Origin: Polynucleobacter sp. UBA962
GTDB lineage: Bacteria > Pseudomonadota > Gammaproteobacteria > Burkholderiales > Burkholderiaceae
Length of the DNA stretch: 16,542 bases
Assembly (NCBI GenBank): GCA_002292975.1
Contig: DBCI01000049.1
Coordinates: 1-16,542, forward strand
Reading direction: 5' to 3'
This document shows, in pieces, positions 1 through 6,716 of this stretch (position 1 is the first letter of the stretch; each line of letters begins with the position of its first letter). Position numbers and translations under genes: made by a program. The notes beneath the pieces are model-generated. The model saw only the letters and a program-made list of their open reading frames with translations, was not told the DNA's origin and did not search any database.

Positions 1-1055
1 TAGTTTAAATACTGCCCACTAAGGGTACCCGAATACTTCGGATCAATAAAGCGAAAATCACCGCCTAAAAGAGTGCCTCGATGATTCATAAATCGTGGGG
101 TAATTGTTAGATCACGATTCGGCGCAATGTTCACATAATACGGCTGAGAAATATCCAAACCATTCCTGGAGTTGTTAACAATGGTTGGGGATAAGAAACC
201 TGAGCGCCTCTGTTTTGAAGTCGGCAATCTAAAATAAGGTGCGTACATGATGGGCACATCAAAAAAGCGCATAACCCCGTTCTTGCCGGTCATCACCTTT
301 TGTTCCTGATCAATCTCAACACGACTTGCCGTGAAATACCAATCTAAGTTCTCAGGGCTGCACGTTGTATATATTGATTTATCAAAAACAAACACCTCGG
401 CAGACTCAATCGTTAATTTATTTGCCTTTCCTCGACCGCGAACCTCCCGTAACTCATAATTAGGTTGATCCATTTCTCCTTGTTGAGCATCTACTTTAAA
501 ACGTGCGCGGGGCCCTGAAAATTCAGTATTTTCTTTAATTAACTGAGCGTTACCAATCAAATCAGCAATATCAGTATCTGGGTTGTAGATAATTTCATCG
601 GCCTTAATAATGGTGGCATTACGGCGTATTTGTGCCCGACCTTTTAGTTTCATATCACGATCTACAACGCCATCAATTTCATCACTGAATGTGAATGTCA
701 GAGCTTGGTTATCTGGAATTGCTGTACCTTGGCGCAACTGATCATCTAACTTCAGGGTCGTTACTTCACCGCGACTAGGTACTAAAGTAAGGGTTGGTAC
801 AGAACCTACTGCCAGAGGTTTTGGTGGATCACCAATCGGCGTGGGCGCTTGATTTTGTAGTTGCTGTTGGGTTTGATTCTGTTGCTGCGATGGTAATAAT
901 GGCGTAATACTATTGATCATGGGACCCAAATTTTGACCATGTGCTGGTATGTGCCAAAAAATAATAGGCACTAGGGTAAGGCCCAGGATCGCGCGCAGGG
1001 TCTTTATGGATAGAAGATGGGCGCTAATGCCAGCGCGACGGCGATAATGACTCAT
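1..1055 (-). CDS. lptD: LPS-assembly outer-membrane protein LptD, N-terminal part (3' end outside window)
   Basis: LptD forms with LptE the outer-membrane translocon that inserts lipopolysaccharide into the outer leaflet. The reading frame is open from an ATG at 1055 (minus strand) to the window edge, 351 codons; no in-frame start lies upstream before a stop. Residues 1 to about 38 look like a Sec signal peptide: basic start (SHYRRR), hydrophobic core, possible cleavage after PAHG. A Gln/Asn-rich linker follows (residues about 52-66), then an LptA/OstA-like domain (about 90-270) with YTTCSPENLDW, matching the FTSC region of E. coli LptD, and the start of the barrel (RRSGFLSPT, NIAPNRDLTITPRF). 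C232 is the only cysteine in the 351 residues; E. coli has two in this part (C31 and C173, plus a C-terminal pair), so the disulfide pattern probably differs. Divergent from amgK. Confidence 0.93.
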   Translation of the reverse strand, partial: MSHYRRRAGISAHLLSIKTLRAILGLTLVPIIFWHIPAHGQNLGPMINSITPLLPSQQQNQTQQQLQNQAPTPIGDPPKPLAVGSVPTLTLVPSRGEVTTLKLDDQLRQGTAIPDNQALTFTFSDEIDGVVDRDMKLKGRAQIRRNATIIKADEIIYNPDTDIADLIGNAQLIKENTEFSGPRARFKVDAQQGEMDQPNYELREVRGRGKANKLTIESAEVFVFDKSIYTTCSPENLDWYFTASRVEIDQEQKVMTGKNGVMRFFDVPIMYAPYFRLPTSKQRRSGFLSPTIVNNSRNGLDISQPYYVNIAPNRDLTITPRFMNHRGTLLGGDFRFIDPKYSGTLSGQYLN

Positions 1056-1070
1056 GGATGCAGACAGCCT

Positions 1071-1077
1071 TATTATA
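1071..1077. promoter_or_regulatory. Candidate shared -10 element for divergent lptD and amgK
   Basis: The bases TATTATA read as TATTAT on the plus strand (1071-1076) and as consensus TATAAT on the minus strand (1077-1072). On the plus strand a weak -35 (ATGACT, 1047-1052) lies 18 bp upstream. No good minus-strand -35 was found. Only 32 bp separate the two start codons, so promoters must sit here or inside the neighbouring genes. The leaders would be very short, about 5-10 nt. Position and symmetry are seen; promoter function is inferred. Confidence 0.35.
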
Positions 1078-1087
1078 CGAATCGATC

Positions 1088-2089
1088 ATGCCTGATAACC
1101 GCCTTCAACAAATCAACGCCTGGCTAGAAAGCCAAAAGGGGCCGTGGGGCCTTAAAACCTCTACCCTCAAACCTGCTTCTGCTGATGCGAGCTTTCGTCG
1201 CTACTTCCGTCTTGAATGTGATCATCCTGAGTATTCTGCCCTAATTGTGATGGACGCGCCTCCTGATAAAGAAGCTCTAGGGCCATTTGTTCAGGTTGCC
1301 AAACTTCTACAAAATGCCGGGCTTAATGTACCGACGGTCTTGGCAGAGAACTACGCGGAGGGATTTTTGCTTCTAAGTGATTTGGGTACAAAAACATATC
1401 TTGATAGCATTGATAAGAAGAATGCCAAACAGCTCTATGGAGACGCGAGTGATGCGCTCATTAAGATGCAATTAGCTAGTCGGCCACATGTTCTCCCCCC
1501 CTATGATGCTGCCACCCTACAGCGTGAAATGGATTTATTTGAAGAGTGGTATCTCAAGCGTCATCATCAAACTCCATTAGATCAAAAAGAGCAAGCAGAT
1601 CTCGGAACGATCTTTACCCTCATCAAAGAAAATAATGTGGCACAAACTCAGGTTTATGTGCACCGTGATTATCACTCGCGTAATTTAATGTACACCGATC
1701 AAAATAATCCGGGGGTCTTAGATTTTCAGGATGCGCTATATGGACCCATTACGTACGATGCAGTTTCTCTCTGGAGAGATGCGTATATCGAATGGTCAGA
1801 AGAAGAAGTCATTGATTTTTTGATTGACTACTGGGAAAGGGCTCGTAAGGTAGGTCTTGGGGTTCCCAATGACTTTGCGGATTTCTATCGTGATTTTGAG
1901 TGGATGGGATTACAGCGCCACCTTAAGATTCTTGGTATCTTTGCACGTCTTTATCACCGTGATGGTAAAGAAAGTTACCTAAAAGATATTCCTCTAGTAT
2001 TGAAATACGTTCGCGCAGTTGCGTCGCGCTATAGTGCCTTAAAGCCCCTACTTCGAATTTTGGATCGAATAGAAATTAGTAAAGTATGA
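1088..2089 (+). CDS. amgK: N-acetylmuramate/N-acetylglucosamine kinase AmgK (APH-fold sugar kinase)
   Basis: AmgK phosphorylates MurNAc (and GlcNAc) at the anomeric carbon, making the 1-phosphate that MurU turns into UDP-MurNAc, so recycled wall sugar re-enters peptidoglycan synthesis past the fosfomycin target MurA. The protein has the aminoglycoside-phosphotransferase kinase fold: catalytic-loop motif HRDYHSRN (H192, D194, N199) and the metal-binding DFQD (D212). Length 333 aa fits the family. The start is taken at ATG 1088 (MPDNRLQQINAWL); an in-frame ATG at 1058 would add ten residues but would lie upstream of the transcript if the -10 at 1071 is real. No clear Shine-Dalgarno is visible. 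It overlaps murU by ATGA (2086-2089), and this pairing is the main reason to prefer AmgK over a generic phosphotransferase. Confidence 0.85.
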   Translation: MPDNRLQQINAWLESQKGPWGLKTSTLKPASADASFRRYFRLECDHPEYSALIVMDAPPDKEALGPFVQVAKLLQNAGLNVPTVLAENYAEGFLLLSDLGTKTYLDSIDKKNAKQLYGDASDALIKMQLASRPHVLPPYDAATLQREMDLFEEWYLKRHHQTPLDQKEQADLGTIFTLIKENNVAQTQVYVHRDYHSRNLMYTDQNNPGVLDFQDALYGPITYDAVSLWRDAYIEWSEEEVIDFLIDYWERARKVGLGVPNDFADFYRDFEWMGLQRHLKILGIFARLYHRDGKESYLKDIPLVLKYVRAVASRYSALKPLLRILDRIEISKV

Positions 2090-2826
2090 GCGCTACATCT
2101 GCATTCAATCTATCAAACTCTGTTCCCTGCTTATTACTAGCCGCTGGCCGTGGTGAGCGTATGCGTCCATTAACTGACACCATTCCTAAACCACTGCTAG
2201 AGGTTCATGGTAAGTCATTACTAGCGTGGCATCTTGAGGGTTTAGCAAAGGTCGGCGTTAAACAAGTTGTCATTAATCATGCTTGGCTGGGAGAGCAAAT
2301 TGAGGCGGCCTTAGGTACCGGTGAGTCATTTGGTCTGCGCATTGAGTACTCTAAAGAAGAAACTGCTCTTGAAACAGCTGGTGGAATTTGTAAGGCTCTC
2401 TCACTTCTGAAAGCGAATGATTATTTTTTAGTAATGAACGGTGACGTCTTTGCCCCTCATTTTCCGATTAATGATCTCCTCAATCGAATCCTTGAGCTTC
2501 GTACCCAACAGCAATTTTTGGCCCACCTAATTTTGGTACCCAATCCACCCCAGCACCCCCATGGTGACTTTTATCTCGATGAACAAATCGTGAGTGATGC
2601 AGGGCCTGCGACCAAAGGTATTCCAAAACTGACCTTTTCTGGGATTGGCATTTATCATCGTGCCCTATTTAATGACCTTATTCCTGGTCAAAGTGCCAAA
2701 CTAGCCCCTTTATTACGTAAGGCGATGGCAGATAATCGGGTTTCTGGTGAAAATTATCGAGGTTCGTGGCACGATGTAGGGAGCCCCGAACGATTGGCTG
2801 AGCTAAATAAATCTGAATCCTTATGA
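2086..2826 (+). CDS. murU: N-acetylmuramate alpha-1-phosphate uridylyltransferase MurU
   Basis: MurU transfers UMP from UTP to MurNAc-1-phosphate, giving UDP-MurNAc in the cytoplasmic recycling route. The protein (246 aa) is a sugar-phosphate nucleotidyltransferase with the signature LLAAGRGERMRPLTDTIPKP near residues 17-36 (K35 in the family's conserved IPKP), the substrate-region motif ETAGGI, the metal-site motif MNGDVF and the C-terminal WHDVGSPERL typical of this group. It overlaps the amgK stop and its own stop overlaps the pepP start, both as ATGA, so translational coupling is likely. Generic glucose-1-phosphate or mannose-1-phosphate nucleotidyltransferases share the fold; the amgK neighbour makes MurU much the better call. 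Confidence 0.85.
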   Translation: MSATSAFNLSNSVPCLLLAAGRGERMRPLTDTIPKPLLEVHGKSLLAWHLEGLAKVGVKQVVINHAWLGEQIEAALGTGESFGLRIEYSKEETALETAGGICKALSLLKANDYFLVMNGDVFAPHFPINDLLNRILELRTQQQFLAHLILVPNPPQHPHGDFYLDEQIVSDAGPATKGIPKLTFSGIGIYHRALFNDLIPGQSAKLAPLLRKAMADNRVSGENYRGSWHDVGSPERLAELNKSESL

Positions 2827-4199
2827 ACCATCTCTCCTCTCATAATCCTCTCATCGTTACATGCCAGCAGCGGCGAGTTCGTCTGGCGCAAAATATACAG
2901 GCCAAGAGCGGGAGTGGTGTGGTCATTCTTTCGACAGCAGAAGAAAAGGCTCGTAATCGGGATAGTGATTTTCCGTATCGACACGATAGCGATTTTTTCT
3001 ATCTCACCGGCTTTGATGAGCCCGGTGCGACCTTAGTCATGTTGATTCAAAAAACAGGCTTTGAAAGTCATTTATTTTGTCGACCCAAAGACCTTGAACG
3101 TGAAATCTGGGATGGCTATCGCTTAGGACCAGAAGCTGCTCCAGAGATTCTGCATCTCGATGCCGCCTATTCCAACACCGACCTCGGCAAAAAGTTACCC
3201 GAGTTTCTAGCTAATCAAGCTGCCATCTATGTTCGCCTCGCTAGCAACGCTCAGGTTGATCATCAGATCCGTGACTGGATGAGTCATGTGCGTCAACAAG
3301 CAAGAGCGGGAACGAATGCCCCCGAGGCCTTTCATGATATCGAATCCTTGATTCATGAGATGCGTCTCTTCAAAGGTCCCGGGGAGATCGAGACCATGCG
3401 ACAAGCGGCTGCTATTTCTGCAGAAGCCCATATTCGGGCAATGCGCTCCTGCAAACCCGGCAAACGAGAGTATCAGCTGGAAGCAGAGCTTCTGTATGAG
3501 TTTCGCTATCGCGGTGCACAAAGCGTTGCATATAACAGTATTGTTGCCGCAGGTGCTAATGCCTGTGTCCTGCATCACCGTGCAGGTTCCGCTGAATTAC
3601 TCGACGGTGATCTTTGTTTAATTGATGCGGGCTGCGAGCTTAATGGCTATGCATCGGACATCACACGGACCTTTCCGATTAATGGCCGCTACAGTGCTAG
3701 TCAACGCGCTCTATATGACATTACCTTAGCCGCACAAAAAGCTGCTGTTGCTCAAACCCGCCCTGGTAAAACCTTCATTGATCCGCATCACGCTGCGGTA
3801 CGAGTGCTCACTCAAGGGTTGCTTGATGAAAAACTCATCAAACTCAGTGATGTTGGCTCCTTGGATAATGCGATTGAGTTGGGCGCATACAAACGCTTCT
3901 ATATGCACCGTACAAGTCACTGGCTTGGTATGGATGTGCATGATGTAGGCTCTTATCGCGAGTCCCATATCAATCAACCAGTTGATCAAGAAAAGCCATG
4001 GCGTGTTCTCAAAAAAGATATGGTGCTCACGATTGAGCCCGGCTTATATATTCAACCGGCTGACGATATTCCTAAAGTATTTTGGAATATTGGAATTCGG
4101 ATTGAGGATGATGCAGTTGTCACTGATCAGGGCTGTGAGCTTATCTCTCGCGGGGTTCCAGTGGACCCTCTCGAGATTGAAGCGATCGTTCGCTCCTAA
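2823..4199 (+). CDS. pepP: Xaa-Pro aminopeptidase (aminopeptidase P, M24B)
   Basis: Cytoplasmic metallopeptidase that removes an N-terminal residue preceding proline. The 458-aa protein has an N-terminal aminopeptidase-P domain (about residues 8-150, including DSDFFYLTGFDEPG) and a C-terminal pita-bread catalytic domain. All five expected dinuclear-metal ligands are present: D268 (LIDAG), D279 (SDITRTFP), H366 (SHWLGMDVHD), E405 (TIEPGLYI) and E428 (GIRIEDD). Their spacing matches E. coli PepP (260/271/354/383/406) apart from an offset. The ATG at 2823 overlaps the murU stop. The next gene is a ubiH-family hydroxylase 13 bp downstream; pepP-ubiH adjacency also occurs in E. coli. Long ORFs in other frames here are shadows. 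Confidence 0.95.
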   Translation: MNHLSSHNPLIVTCQQRRVRLAQNIQAKSGSGVVILSTAEEKARNRDSDFPYRHDSDFFYLTGFDEPGATLVMLIQKTGFESHLFCRPKDLEREIWDGYRLGPEAAPEILHLDAAYSNTDLGKKLPEFLANQAAIYVRLASNAQVDHQIRDWMSHVRQQARAGTNAPEAFHDIESLIHEMRLFKGPGEIETMRQAAAISAEAHIRAMRSCKPGKREYQLEAELLYEFRYRGAQSVAYNSIVAAGANACVLHHRAGSAELLDGDLCLIDAGCELNGYASDITRTFPINGRYSASQRALYDITLAAQKAAVAQTRPGKTFIDPHHAAVRVLTQGLLDEKLIKLSDVGSLDNAIELGAYKRFYMHRTSHWLGMDVHDVGSYRESHINQPVDQEKPWRVLKKDMVLTIEPGLYIQPADDIPKVFWNIGIRIEDDAVVTDQGCELISRGVPVDPLEIEAIVRS

Positions 4200-4212
4200 C
4201 GCGATCGTTGCT

Positions 4213-5358
4213 ATGAGCAAATCATATTCCGTTGTGATTCAGGGAGGCGGTCCTGTCGGCCTAGCCTGTGCAGCGTGGCTATTACAAAAAAACTCTGGCT
4301 TATCGCTTCTTCTTTTAGATCGTCATCCAGCCAATGATGCAGGCATACAAGTAGGTGATAGTCGCGGTATCGCCTTATCTCACGGTAGTAAATTACTCCT
4401 AGATACGATTCACGCATGGCCCGATCACTGCCCGGCTATTCATCAAATTCATGTATCTCAAGCTGGGCAATTTGGACGCGCCCTCATGACCCGAGAAGAA
4501 CTGAAGCAAGAAGCCTTAGGCCACATTAGCCGCTATGCCGATATTCATATTGCGCTTAGAAAGGCTTTGCGGTCTATTCAAAAGCATGCCCCTCATTTTG
4601 ATTGGCAGCATGATGTTGGCGTATCTGTACCGATTTTTGAGACAGATTGTTTAGTCCATGCTGAAGGGGGTTTATTTAAAGACCAAGACTGGATTGAATC
4701 GGGACGCGACTATCAGCAATCTGCTCTCGTTGGCACCGTTAATGTAGAAAAGACAATACCTCATCAAGCCTGGGAGCGCTTTACAGACGAAGGGCCATTA
4801 GCCCTTTTGCCCAGCCATCAAGGGCCTAACACTCTCAATTTAGTATGGTGCGCATCTCCTCATTCCAGCCAAAGACGTTTAGATCTGAATGAAACAGAAT
4901 TCCTTGGAGAATTACAAAGTACGTTTGGTTATCGCTTAGGTGCTTTCACGGCTATTGCAAATCGTCGTCTCTACGATTTGGGGCTCAACTATCGTAAACA
5001 GGTTTGCGAAGGTCATGAGGTCTGGATTGGCAATGCGGCACAAACTCTTCACCCTGTTGCTGGCCAAGGTCTTAATCTCGGATTACGAGATGCCTATCTT
5101 TTGGCAGAAAAATTGGCTGGCCTATTTAAAGTGAAGGATCAATCCCAAAATCACATACAAACATCCTTACAAGAGTATGCAAAGAGCCGAGAAATTGACC
5201 GACGCGCCACGATTGGTATTACTGATTTCTTGGCAAGGGTATTCACCTCACCCTTGCTGCCAGTTAGACTGTCACGCGGTTTAGCTTTGACCGCATTGCA
5301 ATGGGTGCCACCCTTCAAAACAACCCTTGCCAGGCAAATGATGTTTGGTCGTCGCTAA
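4213..5358 (+). CDS. ubiH: UbiH/UbiF/COQ6-family FAD-dependent ubiquinone-biosynthesis hydroxylase
   Basis: Flavin monooxygenase that hydroxylates the benzoquinone ring during ubiquinone synthesis. The 381-aa protein shows the N-terminal FAD dinucleotide motif (GGGPVG, G11/G13/G16), the middle motif GDSRGIALS and the second FAD motif GNAAQTLHPVAGQGLNLG from residue 273, in the UbiH/UbiF/COQ6 form. The frame is open back to 3982 inside pepP, but homology to the family begins at MSKSYSVVIQGGGPVG, so the ATG at 4213 is chosen. No good Shine-Dalgarno is seen. Which ring carbon it modifies cannot be read from sequence; betaproteobacteria differ in their set of these hydroxylases. The ubiH symbol rests on family and on the pepP neighbour. 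Confidence 0.85.
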   Translation: MSKSYSVVIQGGGPVGLACAAWLLQKNSGLSLLLLDRHPANDAGIQVGDSRGIALSHGSKLLLDTIHAWPDHCPAIHQIHVSQAGQFGRALMTREELKQEALGHISRYADIHIALRKALRSIQKHAPHFDWQHDVGVSVPIFETDCLVHAEGGLFKDQDWIESGRDYQQSALVGTVNVEKTIPHQAWERFTDEGPLALLPSHQGPNTLNLVWCASPHSSQRRLDLNETEFLGELQSTFGYRLGAFTAIANRRLYDLGLNYRKQVCEGHEVWIGNAAQTLHPVAGQGLNLGLRDAYLLAEKLAGLFKVKDQSQNHIQTSLQEYAKSREIDRRATIGITDFLARVFTSPLLPVRLSRGLALTALQWVPPFKTTLARQMMFGRR

Positions 5359-5374
5359 AAGTCCACTCTTATTT

Positions 5375-5389
5375 GCTTAAAAATTAAGC
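5375..5389. promoter_or_regulatory. Perfect Fis-binding consensus upstream of dusB-fis
   Basis: The 15 bases GCTTAAAAATTAAGC match every position of the E. coli Fis consensus GNtYAaWWWtTRaNC. They lie within a perfect 7-3-7 inverted repeat (5374-5390). The site is in the 88-bp gap before dusB, whose downstream partner is fis. Just after it, TGaTACAGT (5406-5414) resembles an extended -10; a start near 5421 would put the site centre at about -39, where bound Fis would block RNA polymerase. Sequence match is direct; autorepression is inferred from E. coli dusB-fis. Confidence 0.6.
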
Positions 5390-5405
5390 AGTACCATTCC
5401 TCTTG

Positions 5406-5414
5406 TGATACAGT
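5406..5414 (+). promoter_or_regulatory. Candidate extended -10 promoter of dusB-fis
   Basis: TGaTACAGT fits an extended -10 (TGnTATAAT) with four of six hexamer matches and no clear -35. It would start transcription near 5421, about 27 nt before the dusB ATG at 5447, and argues against the in-frame GTG at 5405 as the start codon. Confidence 0.35.
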
Positions 5415-5446
5415 GTCGTCTCTACTTCAATCATATTTCCAAGCGT

Positions 5447-6463
5447 ATGCAAATCGGTCCTCACAAATTAGCCAATGCGCTTTTTGTCGCACCGATGGCA
5501 GGGGTTACAGACAGACCCTTTCGACAACTCTGTAAGAAATTAGGGGCTGGCTATGCTGTCTCCGAAATGATCGCCTCTAATGCATTACTGTGGAATAGTG
5601 AAAAAACCCAACGCCGCGCCAACCATGAGGGCGAGTTCAAACCCATTGCGGTCCAAATTGCGGGTGCCGATCCCAGCATGATGGCTGCCGCTGCCAAACT
5701 CAATGTCGATCGTGGCGCCCAAATTATTGATATCAATATGGGCTGCCCAGCTAAAAAAGTTTGCAATGTCGCTGCCGGCTCAGCCTTACTAAAAGATCAA
5801 CCCCTTGTTCAGCAGATTGTGGAATCCGTAGTGAATGCTGTAGGTATCGGTCCAGATGCCGTCCCAGTCACTCTCAAAATTCGTACTGGCTGGGATCGAG
5901 AAAATAAGAATGCACTCACAATCGCAAAAATTGCTGAGGATGCAGGTATTAGCATGCTCACGATTCATGGGAGAACTCGGGCAGACTTGTATCATGGTGA
6001 AGCGGAATATGACACGATTCGTGCTGTAAAAGAGTTCATTGACATTCCTGTGGTTGCTAATGGCGATATCACTTCACCAGAAAAAGCTCAATGGGTACTC
6101 GAATATACCGGTGTTGATGCCTTAATGGTTGGCCGTGCTGCGCAAGGGAGACCTTGGATATTTCGTGAGATTAATCATTTCTTGAGAACTGGGGAAAAGT
6201 TACCCAATCCACAAATCGCGGAAATCCAAGCAATCATGAATGGACATTTAGAGGATCACTACTCTTTTTATGGCGAATATACGGGCTTACGAACAGCGCG
6301 CAAGCATATTGGCTGGTACTGCAAAGGTTTGCGTAATTCTCATGCCTTTCGGCACCTCATGAATAAAGCCGATGACTGTAAAACCCAATTACAAATGGTC
6401 AATGACTATTTTAATGAAATGAAACTTTATTCTGATCAACTCCTTTTTTTAGAAGCAGCCTAA
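5447..6463 (+). CDS. dusB: tRNA-dihydrouridine synthase B
   Basis: FMN-dependent TIM-barrel enzyme that reduces specific uridines in the tRNA D-loop (U17 in E. coli). The chosen start, ATG 5447, gives MQIG...LFVAPMAGVTDRPFR, which aligns with the start of E. coli DusB; the frame extends back to a GTG at 5405, but those 14 residues lack family resemblance. Visible motifs: APMAGVTDRPFR (FMN region), AVQIAGADP, and NMGCPAKKV with the catalytic cysteine at C100, the same number as in E. coli. Further on are LTIHGRTR, VVANGDI and DALMVGRAAQGRPW of the phosphate-binding part, and a C-terminal helical domain. Length 338 aa. It lies 10 bp before fis, the conserved dusB-fis operon, and behind a Fis-consensus site. 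Confidence 0.95.
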   Translation: MQIGPHKLANALFVAPMAGVTDRPFRQLCKKLGAGYAVSEMIASNALLWNSEKTQRRANHEGEFKPIAVQIAGADPSMMAAAAKLNVDRGAQIIDINMGCPAKKVCNVAAGSALLKDQPLVQQIVESVVNAVGIGPDAVPVTLKIRTGWDRENKNALTIAKIAEDAGISMLTIHGRTRADLYHGEAEYDTIRAVKEFIDIPVVANGDITSPEKAQWVLEYTGVDALMVGRAAQGRPWIFREINHFLRTGEKLPNPQIAEIQAIMNGHLEDHYSFYGEYTGLRTARKHIGWYCKGLRNSHAFRHLMNKADDCKTQLQMVNDYFNEMKLYSDQLLFLEAA

Positions 6464-6473
6464 ATTTTTATCG

Positions 6474-6713
6474 ATGCCAAGTAATAAACATCCTGTAACC
6501 GAGTGTATTGAGCTCAATCTACAGCGCTACCTTGATGATCTCAAGGGTACGCCCCCCAATGATATTTATCAAATGGTTTTGAGTGTGGTAGAAAAGCCGA
6601 TGCTTGAGCTCGTTATGGCACATGCCAAACAAAATCAATCCCTTGCTGCTGCCTATTTAGGAATTAATCGAAACACCTTGCGCAAAAAACTTCTTGAACA
6701 CCAACTAATCTAA
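6474..6713 (+). CDS. fis: DNA-binding protein Fis
   Basis: Small nucleoid-associated factor that bends DNA and tunes promoters of growth genes. This 79-aa form keeps the dimerising helices and the C-terminal helix-turn-helix (residues 54-73, NQSLAAAYLGINRNTLRKKL). R66, T68 and K71 align with E. coli R85, T87 and K90, which contact DNA; L57 stands where E. coli has R76. It is shorter than E. coli Fis (98 aa) and lacks the N-terminal beta-hairpin arm used there to activate DNA invertases. Ten bp behind dusB and three bp before purH, so it is probably on the dusB transcript, which may continue into purH and ruvCAB. A Fis consensus site upstream of dusB suggests self-regulation. Confidence 0.95.
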   Translation: MPSNKHPVTECIELNLQRYLDDLKGTPPNDIYQMVLSVVEKPMLELVMAHAKQNQSLAAAYLGINRNTLRKKLLEHQLI

Positions 6714-6716
6714 ATA

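Noticed and set aside
3207..3578. 123-codon minus-strand ORF inside pepP
   Set aside because: Shadow of a conserved enzyme whose catalytic residues are all intact in the plus frame; the composition is not protein-like and no ribosome-binding site is evident.
3982..4212. Upstream in-frame extension of the ubiH reading frame into pepP
   Set aside because: The 77 extra residues lie inside pepP in another frame and do not resemble the family; the FAD motif requires a start close to 4213.
4180..4212. Repeat of GCGATCGTT at the pepP/ubiH junction
   Set aside because: Only two copies, and the motif is not visibly enriched elsewhere; probably chance.
5374..5390. Inverted repeat before dusB as an ubiH terminator
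   Set aside because: AT-rich stem with a 3-base loop and no T-run after it; a Fis site explains it better.
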